From Krasilnikovia cinnamomea (lineage in GTDB: Bacteria; Actinomycetota; Actinomycetes; Mycobacteriales; Micromonosporaceae), in assembly GCF_004217545.1 (NCBI RefSeq), contig NZ_SHKY01000001.1:310001-374000 (forward strand): 64,000 nucleotides of DNA. Direction: 5' to 3'. The position numbers were made by a program, and so were the translations under genes. Below, piece by piece: positions 34,399 through 43,449 of the stretch (within the stretch, counting starts at the first letter, position 1; each line of letters opens with the position of its first letter). The notes under the pieces were generated by a model. It saw only the letters and a list, made by a program, of their open reading frames with translations, was not told where the DNA came from and searched no databases.

Positions 34399-37036
34399 GT
34401 CCGCCACCCAGCAGGTGCTCGACGTACGGGCCGGGCTGGCGCACGCGCTCGGCGCCGCGCAGTCCGCGCTGGACACGGCCCGGGACCGCCACCTCGCGGC
34501 GGTCGAACGCCGCAACCGGGTCGCCGCCGCGGCCGAGGCGCAGAAGGTCCGGCTGGCCGTCGAACGCGACACCCGGCTGCGCGACATCGACCACCAGCAC
34601 CACGACGACCTGGCCGCGCTGGCCGGGGCGGCCGCCGACGCGGGACGGCGCGGGGCGCCGGGAGCGGCGGGGGCGCCCTGGTCGAGCTGGGCCCCCACCC
34701 CGGGCGTCGGCGCGGCCGAGGTGCGGGTCGGGCGCCTGCTGCTGCCGTACGAGGGGGAGGTGCCCGCGCTGGTGCCGCTGCTCGACCGCGGTCACGTGGT
34801 GGTGCGCGGCGACGCCGCCGCCAGCGACGAGGTGGTGGCGGGCCTGCTGCTGCGCGCGCTCGGCACGACCGCGCCCGGCACGGTGCGGCTCACCGGATAC
34901 GACCCGGAGCAGCTGGGCGGCGGGCTGGCCGGGTTCGCCGGGCTGGCCACCGCCGGGGTGCTCACCTTCGCCGGGCCGGGCGCGCTGGGTGCCCTGCTCG
35001 ACGAGCTGGTCGACCACGTCCGGCGGATCAACGAGACCGTGCTGGCCGGGGAACACCCGTCGCTGGGCGCGCTCGCCGACGCCACCGGGCGCCGGCCCGA
35101 GCCGTGGCGGGTCGCGGTGCTGCTGGGCGGCGGGCACGGCGACGAACTGTCGCGCAAGGAACGCGGGCACCTCGACCGGCTGCTGCGTACCGGGGCGGCC
35201 TGCGGGGTGCACCTGGTGCTGCGCGGCGTCGCGGTGCCGCAGCCGCCCGCCGGGGTCGAGGTGATCGACGCCGCCCGGGATGGCACGGCCCGCCTGTCCG
35301 GCTGCGGCGACCTGCCCGTACGGCTGGACGAGGGTCCGCCCCCGGCGCTGGTCACCGCCACCAGCCGCCGGATCGCCGAACAGGTGGCGGCGGGACCACG
35401 TCCGGTGGCCCTGGACACCCTGCTGCCGGACGAGGAGTGGCGCGAGCACTCGGCGACCGGGCTGAGCGCCCCCCTCGGCGACGGTCCACACGGGACGCCG
35501 GTCACCGTGACGCTGAGCGACTACCCGCCGCACGCGCTGATCGCGGGGCCGTCCGGCACCGGCAAGACCAACCTGATCTACGCCTGGATCGGCGCGCTCG
35601 CGGCCCGCTACTCCCCCGCCGAACTCGCCTTCTACCTGCTGGACTTCAAGGAGGGGGTGTCCTTCGCCCGGTTCGCGCCCGGCCGCCGCGACCCGAGCTG
35701 GCTGCCCCACGTACGCCTGGTCGGGGTCAACGTCAACACCGACCGCGAGTTCGGGCTGGCGCTGCTGCGTTTCCTCGGCGCGGAGCTGCGCCGCCGCGCG
35801 GACGCCGCCAAACGGCACGAGGTCACCAACCTGGCGGAGCTGCGCGCCGAGGACCCGGACGGGCACTGGCCGCGGATCGTGGCCGTGGTCGACGAGTTCC
35901 AGGTGCTGCTGGCCGGGCGCGACGCGCTGGCCGCCGAGGCCGTGGACCTGCTGGAGGACCTGGCGCGGCGGGGTCGTTCGCAGGGCATCCACCTGATCCT
36001 GGCCAGCCAGGACGTCTCCGGCATCGAGGCACTGTGGGGACGGCCCGCGCTGGTCGCGCAGTTCTCGCTGCGCATCGCGCTGCCCCGGGCCCGCCGCGTC
36101 CTGGCCGAGACCAACCCGGCCGCCGACGCGCTGCCCCGCTTCCACGCCGTGGTCAACGCGGACTCCGGCGCCCTCGAGGCGAACCGGGTGGTGCGGGTGC
36201 CCGCCGCCGGCGACCGGGAACAGTGGAGCGCGCTGCAGCACCGGCTGTGGCGCCGTCGGCCGCCCGAGCTCAGCGCGCCACGGCTGTTCGACGGCGACGT
36301 GGTGCCCCGGCTCGCGGACAGCCCCGACTTCGCCCGCCTCGCCCCGGCGCCCACCGTGCCCGCCCCCGTGGTGCTGCTCGGCGAGACGATCGACGTCGCC
36401 GCCCGCTCCGCGCGTACGGTGCTGCGCCGGGCGCCCGGCCGCAACCTCGCCGTGCTCGGCACCCGGGTGGACGAGGCCTGCGCGGTGCTGGGCACCGCGG
36501 CCCGGGCCCTGGCCGCGCAGTATCCGCCCGGCGCGGCCCGCTTCTCCGTGGCCTGCCTGGACCCGGACGCCACCGCCGCGGTCGACGCGCTGCGCCCCCA
36601 CCTGCCCGAGGACTCCGGCTGGTACGGCCCGGACAGCGTGGGCTGGCTGCTCGACGACGCCGCCGAGGCCGCCGACGCGGACCTCGCCGCCGTCCGCCCC
36701 CACTTCCTGTTCCTGTACGCGGTGGACGCGGCGCCCGGCGGGGCCCGCACGGCGGAGCGGCTGCGGCGGATCCTGCGCCAGGGCCCCGAACGGCGCATCC
36801 ACGTCCTCGGCTGGTGGCGCGGCGCGGCACTGCTGCGCGAGACCCTCGGCGGGCAGGGCTCGCGCACCGACGCCATCGGCGCCTGGGTGGCCCTCGACGT
36901 GCACGGCAGCGAACTGGCGCCGTACTACCCGGGCGCGGGCGCGCCGGTGTGGTATCCGCGACCGTGGCGGGCACTGCACTTCGACCGCTCGGTGCACCGC
37001 GGCGCCGAGGTGATCATTCCGTACGGTGCGCCGTGA
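34391..37036 (+). CDS. FtsK/SpoIIIE-type ATPase
   Basis: 881 residues with no membrane segment. Residues about 8-85 are a coiled coil; an FtsK/SpoIIIE ATPase domain spans about 370-590 with Walker A AGPSGTGKTNLIYAW (near 384-393) and Walker B IVAVVDEFQVLL (near 495-506), followed by GRSQGIHLILASQD. The C-terminal part (about 670-860) looks like a second, motor-like domain without a clear Walker A. Such ATPases move DNA or export proteins (EccC in type VII secretion). Lacking a membrane anchor, it could dock on the membrane protein encoded next. Substrate unknown. Confidence 0.9.
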   Translation: MPESATQQVLDVRAGLAHALGAAQSALDTARDRHLAAVERRNRVAAAAEAQKVRLAVERDTRLRDIDHQHHDDLAALAGAAADAGRRGAPGAAGAPWSSWAPTPGVGAAEVRVGRLLLPYEGEVPALVPLLDRGHVVVRGDAAASDEVVAGLLLRALGTTAPGTVRLTGYDPEQLGGGLAGFAGLATAGVLTFAGPGALGALLDELVDHVRRINETVLAGEHPSLGALADATGRRPEPWRVAVLLGGGHGDELSRKERGHLDRLLRTGAACGVHLVLRGVAVPQPPAGVEVIDAARDGTARLSGCGDLPVRLDEGPPPALVTATSRRIAEQVAAGPRPVALDTLLPDEEWREHSATGLSAPLGDGPHGTPVTVTLSDYPPHALIAGPSGTGKTNLIYAWIGALAARYSPAELAFYLLDFKEGVSFARFAPGRRDPSWLPHVRLVGVNVNTDREFGLALLRFLGAELRRRADAAKRHEVTNLAELRAEDPDGHWPRIVAVVDEFQVLLAGRDALAAEAVDLLEDLARRGRSQGIHLILASQDVSGIEALWGRPALVAQFSLRIALPRARRVLAETNPAADALPRFHAVVNADSGALEANRVVRVPAAGDREQWSALQHRLWRRRPPELSAPRLFDGDVVPRLADSPDFARLAPAPTVPAPVVLLGETIDVAARSARTVLRRAPGRNLAVLGTRVDEACAVLGTAARALAAQYPPGAARFSVACLDPDATAAVDALRPHLPEDSGWYGPDSVGWLLDDAAEAADADLAAVRPHFLFLYAVDAAPGGARTAERLRRILRQGPERRIHVLGWWRGAALLRETLGGQGSRTDAIGAWVALDVHGSELAPYYPGAGAPVWYPRPWRALHFDRSVHRGAEVIIPYGAP

Positions 37037-37049
37037 GCGCGGGTGCACG

Positions 37050-37721
37050 GTGAACGGCGACGAATACCGGGCGGTGCTGCGTCGGCTGACCGCACTGGAC
37101 GCCACGGCGGCCGCGCACCGCGCCGAGGCGGTGGCCTGGCACGAGGGGCGGGTCGCGGCGGCCGACGACGCGGTCCGCGCCGCGGACGACGCCGTACGCG
37201 AGGCGGCGGGCGCGGTCCGCGCGGCGCAGCGGGATCTGGAGGAGGTCGACGCCCGGGCGGCCGGGCTGTGGTCCGACTTCGTCCACCGGGTCGGCCCGGC
37301 CGCCGAGCGGTTCGGCCGTACCGTGCCGCAGCCGGCGGTACCCCGCCAGCGCGGCGAGCTGACCACCGACGACTATCTGCGGGAGGTCGCCGCGAAGATC
37401 GCGTACACGCCGCCCGCGCGGCCGCTGACCGGCGCCACCACCACGGTGTTCGCGATGTTCGGGGTCGTCGGCGGGCTGCTGGGAGTCGCGGCGCACCAGC
37501 TGCTGCGCTGGGCCGGCACGGCCGCCGGTGGCGACTGGGCGGCGGGGCTGCCGGTGGTGGCGCTGATCGCGCTGGTGCTCAGCCCGGTCGTCGCGGTGTT
37601 CGCGGCGAAGCGGGTGGCGGATCGCCGCGGCGCGGAACTGAACGCCGCGGCGATCACCACGGTGCTGGTGAGCGGGCTGGTGACCGCCGGGCTGCTCGTC
37701 GCGGCCCTCGGCGGCGGCTAG
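37050..37721 (+). CDS. Coiled-coil membrane protein, last gene of the FtsK-like operon
   Basis: 223 residues from GTG 37050 (a GTG at 37026 would overlap the ATPase gene). The first 80 residues are a charged coiled coil rich in Ala, Asp and Arg, and the last 90 contain three hydrophobic helices (TTTVFAMFGVVGGLLGVAA; LPVVALIALVLSPVVAVFAA; TTVLVSGLVTAGLLVAALGG). It has no known family. It is the only membrane protein in the operon and may anchor the ATPase. Confidence 0.75.
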   Translation: MNGDEYRAVLRRLTALDATAAAHRAEAVAWHEGRVAAADDAVRAADDAVREAAGAVRAAQRDLEEVDARAAGLWSDFVHRVGPAAERFGRTVPQPAVPRQRGELTTDDYLREVAAKIAYTPPARPLTGATTTVFAMFGVVGGLLGVAAHQLLRWAGTAAGGDWAAGLPVVALIALVLSPVVAVFAAKRVADRRGAELNAAAITTVLVSGLVTAGLLVAALGGG

Positions 37722-38980
37722 GCCGGTACGGCCAGGCCCTCCCGCAGCAGGCGGCGGCCCAGCACCAGCCGGTCCGCGTCGTCGTCGAGGCCGGGCAGGT
37801 CCCCGACCCGTACGGGCTCGCCGCCGAGTGCGGCCCGGACGGCGGCCGCGCAGTACGCCGGGAACCGCAGGGTGCGGTCGGCGAGCTGGAGCACGACCCG
37901 GTCGCCGCCGTCGCCGGACAGCCGCCAGCGCAGCCCGGCCCGCCCGGCGATCCGGTCGGCGGCGCCCAGCCGCTCCGCGAAGTCGAGCTGAGCCAACGGG
38001 GCGACCGGGGCGGGACGCGCCGCGGACCAGGCCCGGGAACGCAGCCGCTCGGCGACGGCCTGCGGCTCGGCGGCGCACAGCCAGTCCCGCAGCGCCTCCA
38101 CGGTCTCGGTCAACTCCGGCTCGACCGCGTCCGGGTCCGTCACGTCCAGGCCGTACGGCAGGCTGGCACGCAGCCGGCGGTCCTCCGTGGCCAGCGCCAG
38201 CAGCTCCTCGACGATCGCGTACCGGGTCAGCGCCCGGACGCCCACGGTCAGGTGCAGGCTGCGGCCGTGCACGGCGGCGGCGGAGTGCAGCCAGCCCCGG
38301 GGCAGGTAGAGGACGTCACCGGGGTGGAGCTCCGTGTCCAGCGCGGCCGCTCCCTCGGCGGTCGCCGCCACCTCGTCGGCGCGGCCACCCCACGGCTGGC
38401 GTTCCAGCGGGTCGGGCAGCACCGGCTCGTGCACCCGCCACCGTTTGGCGCCCTCCACCTGCAGGACGAACACGTCGTGGGTGTCGTAGTGGGTGGCGAA
38501 ACCCTGATTTCCCGGCGGCGTCAGGTACGCGTTGATCTGCACCGGCTGGCGGAGCTCCGCGCCGAGGCGACCGGCGAAGTCGATCAGCGGGGGCCAGATC
38601 CGGTGCAGTCCCTGGAGCACGAGCGTGGCGCCGCCCGCGTACAGTCGCAGCACCTTGTCGTCGTGCACCTGGTCGCCGATCTCCGCGCCGGCGCCCGCCC
38701 CGCCGGTGAACCGGCCCGCGGGCAGCACCGTGCCCTGGTCCGCGACCCGCAGGAACGGCGTGCGCAGGCCGCGGCGGCTGAGCAGCTCATCCACCGCGGC
38801 CGCGCCGAGCAGATCCGTGAAGGCGTCCGGGCCGGCCAGTTCCCCGGCCCGCGACAGCAGCGGCGACCGGCCCCAGTACGCGGCCGCGAACTTCGCCGTC
38901 TCGATCGCGACGCAGCGGGCCAGCGCCGGGCGGTCCGACCCGCCCGGCGCCGTCCGTCCCGTACCCGTGTCCGTGTTCAT
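37718..38980 (-). CDS. JmjC/cupin-type (ROXA-like) oxygenase
   Basis: 420 residues. It belongs to the cupin_4/JmjC group of Fe(II)/2-oxoglutarate hydroxylases whose studied members hydroxylate ribosomal proteins. The iron triad is visible as HxD in ATHYDTHDVFVLQV and the distal His in WLHSAAAVHGRSLHLTVG. LHPGDVLYLPRGWLHS is the conserved cupin strand pair. A dimerisation/winged-helix C-terminal half follows. The gene starts 28 bp after a repeat-peptide gene on the same strand, making that peptide the likely substrate. ATG 38980 was chosen; the frame above is low-complexity. It overlaps the convergent membrane-protein gene by 4 bp. Confidence 0.88.
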   Translation of the reverse strand: MNTDTGTGRTAPGGSDRPALARCVAIETAKFAAAYWGRSPLLSRAGELAGPDAFTDLLGAAAVDELLSRRGLRTPFLRVADQGTVLPAGRFTGGAGAGAEIGDQVHDDKVLRLYAGGATLVLQGLHRIWPPLIDFAGRLGAELRQPVQINAYLTPPGNQGFATHYDTHDVFVLQVEGAKRWRVHEPVLPDPLERQPWGGRADEVAATAEGAAALDTELHPGDVLYLPRGWLHSAAAVHGRSLHLTVGVRALTRYAIVEELLALATEDRRLRASLPYGLDVTDPDAVEPELTETVEALRDWLCAAEPQAVAERLRSRAWSAARPAPVAPLAQLDFAERLGAADRIAGRAGLRWRLSGDGGDRVVLQLADRTLRFPAYCAAAVRAALGGEPVRVGDLPGLDDDADRLVLGRRLLREGLAVPA

Positions 38981-39008
38981 CCGTGACCCGCGCCCGCCGC
39001 CTGGCCGG

Positions 39009-39269
39009 TCAGCGCGCGCCGCCATCGGCGCCGCCGTCGGTGCCCGCCGGGTTCGCGCCGCCATCGGCCGGTCCCTCGCCGCCCGCGCCGCCGTCCGCAC
39101 CGCCGTCGTTGCCCGCCGGGTTGGCGCCGCCGTCGGCCGGCCCCTCGCCGCCGCGGACCGCGCCGCCGTCGGCGCCACCGTCCTGGCCGCCGGCGTTCGC
39201 GCCGCCGTCCGCGACGCCCTCGCCGCCCGCACCGCTGGCGCCCGTGATGTCGTCGTCGCTGAGTCGCAT
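39009..39269 (-). CDS. Gly/Asp-rich triple-repeat peptide, putative substrate of the oxygenase
   Basis: 86 residues. A 14-residue leader (MRLSDDDITGASGA) is followed by three units of about 24 residues at residues 15-39, 40-62 and 63-86, each of the form GGEG-x-ADGGAN-xxGx-DGGADGGA. It has no Cys and almost no hydrophobic residues. A perfect AAGGAG five bases before ATG 39269 shows it is translated. The repeat layout, short leader and neighbouring oxygenase fit a multi-core RiPP precursor or a repeated hydroxylation substrate; Asn and Asp in each unit would be candidate sites. No known family was recognised. Confidence 0.75.
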   Translation of the reverse strand: MRLSDDDITGASGAGGEGVADGGANAGGQDGGADGGAVRGGEGPADGGANPAGNDGGADGGAGGEGPADGGANPAGTDGGADGGAR

Positions 39270-39376
39270 GGAATCTCCTTCGATCTTCCCGGCCCTCGCT
39301 CGCCGGGCCCGTCGGGCCTTCGATCTACCCAACATCGCCACGGCTAACCCGGCGAACGGCTTTCGGCCGGGGCCCG

Positions 39377-40189
39377 GTGGGTAACCACCACCACGTGTTG
39401 TGGATCGGAACCTCGGGCTTCCAGTACCGGGACTGGCGGCCACCCGGCGACGGCGACGGGACCGGGTACCTCTATCCGGCCCGCCTGCCGCAGCGGCTCT
39501 GGCTGGAGCACTACGCGCGGCACTTCGCCACCGTGGAGATCAACAACGCGTTCTACCGGCTGCCGGAGCGCACCACCTTCCAGCAGTGGTGCCAGCGCAC
39601 GCCGGACGACTTCGTGGTGGCCGTGAAGATGAGCCGCTACCTGACCCACATCCGGCGGCTGCGCGAGCCCGCCGATCCGGTGGCCCGCTTCCTGAGCCGG
39701 GCCGAGGGACTGGGCGACAAGCTGGGCCCGGTCCTGCTGCAACTGCCGCCGAACCTGCGGGCCGACCCGGCCGCCCTCGACGCGACACTGGCCCTGTTCC
39801 CGGCACACGTGCGGGTCGCGGTCGAGCCGCGGCACGAGTCGTGGTTCGTGCCGGAGATCCGCGACCTGCTGACGCGGCGCGGCGCCGCACTGTGCTGGGC
39901 CGATCGCCGGGGGCGCCCGGTGACTCCGCTGTGGGTGACCGCCGGGTTCGGCTACCTGCGGCTGCACGAGGGGCGGGCGCAGCCCCGGCCGCGCTACGGC
40001 AGGGCGGCCCTCGGGAGCTGGCTGGACCGGGTCGCGCAGCGGCTGGCCGGGCTGCCCACGTACGTCTTCTTCAACAACGACCCCGGCGGCGCCGCGGTGA
40101 TCGACGCCGCCGCCCTGGCCCGGCAGGCCCGGCGCCGCGGCCTCGAGGTCACCCGCACGCCGCAGATCAGTCCCCGGCCGAGCCGGTAG
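39377..40189 (+). CDS. DUF72 family protein
   Basis: 270 residues of the DUF72 TIM-barrel family: WIGTSGFQYRDWRPPGDG, LPQRLWLEHYARHFATVEIN, then KLGPVLLQLPPNLRADP and RVAVEPRHESWFVPEIRDLL. The family function is unresolved. Start GTG 39377 is uncertain; GTG 39395 would begin at VLWIGTSG. It is divergent from the repeat-peptide gene and shares its 107-bp promoter region. Another DUF72 gene is at 44859-45734. Confidence 0.88.
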   Translation: MGNHHHVLWIGTSGFQYRDWRPPGDGDGTGYLYPARLPQRLWLEHYARHFATVEINNAFYRLPERTTFQQWCQRTPDDFVVAVKMSRYLTHIRRLREPADPVARFLSRAEGLGDKLGPVLLQLPPNLRADPAALDATLALFPAHVRVAVEPRHESWFVPEIRDLLTRRGAALCWADRRGRPVTPLWVTAGFGYLRLHEGRAQPRPRYGRAALGSWLDRVAQRLAGLPTYVFFNNDPGGAAVIDAAALARQARRRGLEVTRTPQISPRPSR

Positions 40190-40235
40190 GGCGCGGTAAC
40201 GTCGACGACGAGCCCGCCGCTGAGGGAGCCCGTCC

Positions 40236-41483
40236 ATGGATCAGCCGACCATCGGTGACACCATCGCTCGGCTGCGCCGGGCCAGGCCCATGACGCAGGA
40301 AGGCCTCGCCGAGGCGGCCGGCGTGAGTGTCGAAACGATCCGCAAGCTGGAGCAGAACAAGAACACCTCCGCGCGGATGTCCACACTCCACCGCATCGCC
40401 CGGGCTCTGGGCGTGCCCACCTCCCGGCTCGTCGGCGGCGCCGCGCGGGCCGTGGCCGACGGATCGCCGGACATCGACCAGCTCGCCCTGATCGACCTGC
40501 GCCGGGCGCTGACGCCCGCGCGCGGCCTGCGCGGGACGATCCCCACCGGGCCTGAGCACGAGGCACCGGTCCTGGACGACATCCGGCATTCGATCGGTAC
40601 GCTCGATCGGGCCTACCACGCGGACGACTACGCGACGACGCTGACCGGTCTACCCCTGCTGATCGACGAGGCCCGGCTCGGCGTCGCGGAGGCCGCGGAC
40701 GACCAGCGACCTTCGGCGTACGAGCTGCTGGCGCAGACGTACCAGCTGGCGGGCACCGTCCTCATCCAGCTTCGCGCCTTCGATCTCGCGCACCGGGCGC
40801 TCACCGACGCGCTGGACGCCGCGGACACCTCCGGCAACGACATCATCGGCGCGTCCGCGGTGACCACGATGTGCTGGCTTCTGCTGCGGCAAGCCCGGTT
40901 CGAAGAAACCGAGCAGCTGGCGGTCACGACGGCCGATCTGGTGGAGCCGAGCTTCTCCAGATCAGTGCCTGCGCAGCTCGCCGTCTGGGGTTGGCTGCTG
41001 CTGCGAGCCGCGGCGGCGGCCGTGCGGGACAACCGCGACGACGACGCCGAGGACATGCTGAACGGTGCCGCCGCCGCAGCGCAGCGCCTCGGCGACCGGG
41101 TACCCGACGCCCTGCTGTCGCCGGGGCCGGCGACGATCGGGCTGTTCTGTGCCACGACGGTGGGGTGGAAGCGCATCGAGTCCGAGCTGATCGCCGGCCG
41201 GCCGGACCGGGCGCTGGCGCTGTCTCGTACCATCCCGGACTCCACCCGGCCGACATCGAACAACCGCAATCGTCATCGGCTCGACGTGGCCGCCGCACAC
41301 GCCCAGCTGGGCGCGTACGACGAGGCCCGCACTGTGCTGCTGGCACTGAAGGACGACGCGCCGAGGTGGCTTCGCCATCAGCGGTACGCACGGGACGTCG
41401 TGGCGATGATCGTGGCCGGGAAGCGGCGCGCGATGAGCCGCGACGTCGCCGCACTGGCCGCGCTGGTCGGCCTGGATCCGTAG
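40236..41483 (+). CDS. XRE-family regulator with TPR-like repeats
   Basis: 415 residues. An N-terminal XRE helix-turn-helix (TIARLRRARPMTQEGLAEAA, then SVETIRKLEQNKNTSARMST) is followed by about 300 residues of TPR-like helices (ALLLALK-type segments; YEARTVLLALKD near the end). Proteins of this type often sense peptides or partner proteins through the TPR part. The ligand is unknown. It is in the accessory island and has no obvious structural-gene target next to it. Confidence 0.88.
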   Translation: MDQPTIGDTIARLRRARPMTQEGLAEAAGVSVETIRKLEQNKNTSARMSTLHRIARALGVPTSRLVGGAARAVADGSPDIDQLALIDLRRALTPARGLRGTIPTGPEHEAPVLDDIRHSIGTLDRAYHADDYATTLTGLPLLIDEARLGVAEAADDQRPSAYELLAQTYQLAGTVLIQLRAFDLAHRALTDALDAADTSGNDIIGASAVTTMCWLLLRQARFEETEQLAVTTADLVEPSFSRSVPAQLAVWGWLLLRAAAAAVRDNRDDDAEDMLNGAAAAAQRLGDRVPDALLSPGPATIGLFCATTVGWKRIESELIAGRPDRALALSRTIPDSTRPTSNNRNRHRLDVAAAHAQLGAYDEARTVLLALKDDAPRWLRHQRYARDVVAMIVAGKRRAMSRDVAALAALVGLDP

Positions 41484-41644
41484 CTGGTACGCCACGTACG
41501 ACGTCTGCGGGATCGCGCACGAGCGACGGTCCGGCACGTACCTTCACCCGCGGTGTGCCCTCCTCGACGATCGGGAGGCGGCGGGCCGGAACGGGCCCGC
41601 CGTCCCGGGCGATCGTCCGGCCACCGCGGTGAAAGGCATACCCC

Positions 41645-41908
41645 ATGCGAGTCTCCCGTGCTCAGCACGAGGTGGCGGCCGAGCATCTGCCCGCCAGGCC
41701 CTCCTGGATCGCCGTCGCTTGCTCGCAGCCCTGGCCGTGCGATCCGGCCCGCCGGCACCTGGCGACCGGCACCGGCGGCGGCACGGCGCTGGCGGTGTTG
41801 ATGGCGACGTACTTCGAGGATTTCTGCCGCGACCGGCGTGACGCGCCGCTGCACGTGGCGTTCGAGCGGTTCCTCGCGTGGACGCGGTCGGCCCACCGGT
41901 CCGAATAG
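41645..41908 (+). CDS. Small Trp/Cys protein, copy 1
   Basis: 87 residues. A core HLPARPSWIAVACSQPWPC with CxxxxxxC spacing is followed by DPARRHLATGTG and a helical C-terminus (YFEDFCRDRRDAPLHVAF). Related small proteins in Micromonosporaceae are often misnamed flavin reductases; no flavin site is visible. AAAGG lies eight bases before the ATG. 171 bp of it (41720-41890) are repeated with one mismatch in copy 2 at 44098-44268, showing a recent duplication or gene conversion. Confidence 0.7.
   Translation: MRVSRAQHEVAAEHLPARPSWIAVACSQPWPCDPARRHLATGTGGGTALAVLMATYFEDFCRDRRDAPLHVAFERFLAWTRSAHRSE
41720..41890 (+). repeat. 171-bp direct repeat, left copy
   Basis: Identical to 44098-44268 except for C/G at 41808/44186, in the same orientation and 2378 bp apart. 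It covers most of copy 1 of the small Trp/Cys protein gene. The pair brackets the XRE-DUF6879 operon. Confidence 0.9.
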
Positions 41909-42008
41909 TGGCGGGTCCGGCCCCCGGGGCGCGGAAGTCACGGTGACGGCTGCTGCTCGCGGCGACACGGCACGAAGCTGATGGACTTGGCGGCCGGCAA
42001 GTCGCCGA

Positions 42009-42866
42009 TCAGTCGTTGGGTAGCGCGTCTCTGGCCTGGACGACCAGCTGCATCGCTACCTCCCCTTCGACGGCGTCCGCCCAGAGTTCGTCGATCGCCG
42101 CGACGAACTGCGCGGCCTGCGTGCCGTAGTAGTGGATGTCGGTCGCGAAGGTCTCGACCGCGACGACGGTCTCGTCATCGCCGATGAAGGCAGCCGTGGT
42201 GTTCTGCGGGATCCTGCGCAGCCGCACCCCGGTCGGCAGGATGCCGAACCGGACGTTGGGCATTGCGATCACGGGCAGAAGCCGCGTGAGCTGCGCGCGC
42301 ATGACGCTAGGCGGACAGAGCAGCCACTCGAGGACCGGCTGGGCGAGCAGGAACTCAAAGCGGCGGTCGGTGTAGAGCAGCTCCTGGCGCTCGAGGCGCG
42401 CGGTCAAAGCCTTGTCGACGTCGGCGACGGTCAGCTGGTGCAGCCGGACCATCTCGTCGAACATCGCGCGCGCGTACGCCGGGGTCTGCAGCATCCCGGG
42501 CACGGCCGTCAGCTCGAAGTCCTTGATGGTGTGCGACCTGCGGGCCAGCTCGAGGTAGCCCGCCTGCACCGGTTCCTGCCCGGCTCGCATCGCGCTCTTC
42601 CAGCTGCGGTGCTCGGATTCCGCGTCGACCAGGACGTCGACGAGCGTGTCGGCCAGCTCCCTGGGCCCATTCACCGCGGTGATCCATCGTCGGATGTCGT
42701 CGGCGCTGGGTTTGGTTCTGCCGGACTCGATGCGGCTGACCTTCGAGTGACTCCACCCGGTGATGGCTGCGATCTCTTGCTGCTGCTTGCCCGCCTGCAC
42801 ACGCAGTTCGCGCAGGCGGGCTCGCAGTCCCTCGGGCCCGTCGAGAGCCTTTTGCAGGGGATTCAC
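42009..42866 (-). CDS. XRE-family regulator with DUF5753
   Basis: 285 residues. The N-terminal helix-turn-helix (LRELRVQAGKQQQEIAAITG, then SKVSRIESGRTKPSADDIRR) is followed by a DUF5753 domain (FELTAVPGMLQTPAYARAMF; LLCPPSVMRAQLTRLLPVIA). DUF5753 proteins are abundant in filamentous actinobacteria, where they control development or antibiotic production with a small partner. GTG 42866 starts 22 bases after the DUF6879 gene, which it follows in the same operon. Confidence 0.92.
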   Translation of the reverse strand: MNPLQKALDGPEGLRARLRELRVQAGKQQQEIAAITGWSHSKVSRIESGRTKPSADDIRRWITAVNGPRELADTLVDVLVDAESEHRSWKSAMRAGQEPVQAGYLELARRSHTIKDFELTAVPGMLQTPAYARAMFDEMVRLHQLTVADVDKALTARLERQELLYTDRRFEFLLAQPVLEWLLCPPSVMRAQLTRLLPVIAMPNVRFGILPTGVRLRRIPQNTTAAFIGDDETVVAVETFATDIHYYGTQAAQFVAAIDELWADAVEGEVAMQLVVQARDALPND

Positions 42867-42888
42867 GGTGCGATGGTGTCCTTGATCG

Positions 42889-43449
42889 CTAGGCGACTGC
42901 GGGCCGGGCGTCGCTCAGCTCGCTGTGTCGGATCGCCAGATCCCGCCACGTCGCTGCCTGCTTGACGGTTGCCGAGTCGGTCGTGCTGAGGTACTGCAGC
43001 CGGCGGCCGTCGGGGTCGTGGGTGATGAGGATGAGACGCTGAACGTCGATCAGCCACCAGTCGCCCTTGGCGCCGGCGGCCGGAAGCAGGCCGACCTCCA
43101 GAGCGCGTTGCCGAGTCATGTAGCGGATATTCTCGCCGGCTCGCAGGTTCCACGGGTCACACCAGCGCTCGAACCGCTGGTAGGACGTCGGCTGGTCCTC
43201 CTGGATGCGGACGCGCCCCACCTGAACCCCACGGCTGGTCTGCTCGCCGATCCGGGCGAACCAGTCCGCCAGCTCGGGTACCGCCGTCGGGGCGCGGAAC
43301 TCCCCGGCTGACCAGCGGTCGACCAGTTCCTGCTCGTAGCTTTCGATGTAGGTGGGTTGCAGTTCAAGCCGGAAGGCCGACCGAGCGGCACCGTGCAGCG
43401 CGGCGAAGAACTCCTCGCCGTCGATCTCCCGCCACACAGGACCCGACAT
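42889..43449 (-). CDS. DUF6879 family protein
   Basis: 186 residues recognised by the family motifs ALHGAARSAFRLELQPTYI, FRAPTAVPELADWFARIGEQ, RFERWCDPWNLRAGENIRYM and WWLIDVQRLILITHDPDGRR. It is the standard partner of DUF5753 XRE regulators and is probably a sensor or antagonist. It starts 1 bp inside the stop of the small upstream gene (TGATG), so the two are coupled. Confidence 0.88.
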   Translation of the reverse strand: MSGPVWREIDGEEFFAALHGAARSAFRLELQPTYIESYEQELVDRWSAGEFRAPTAVPELADWFARIGEQTSRGVQVGRVRIQEDQPTSYQRFERWCDPWNLRAGENIRYMTRQRALEVGLLPAAGAKGDWWLIDVQRLILITHDPDGRRLQYLSTTDSATVKQAATWRDLAIRHSELSDARPAVA

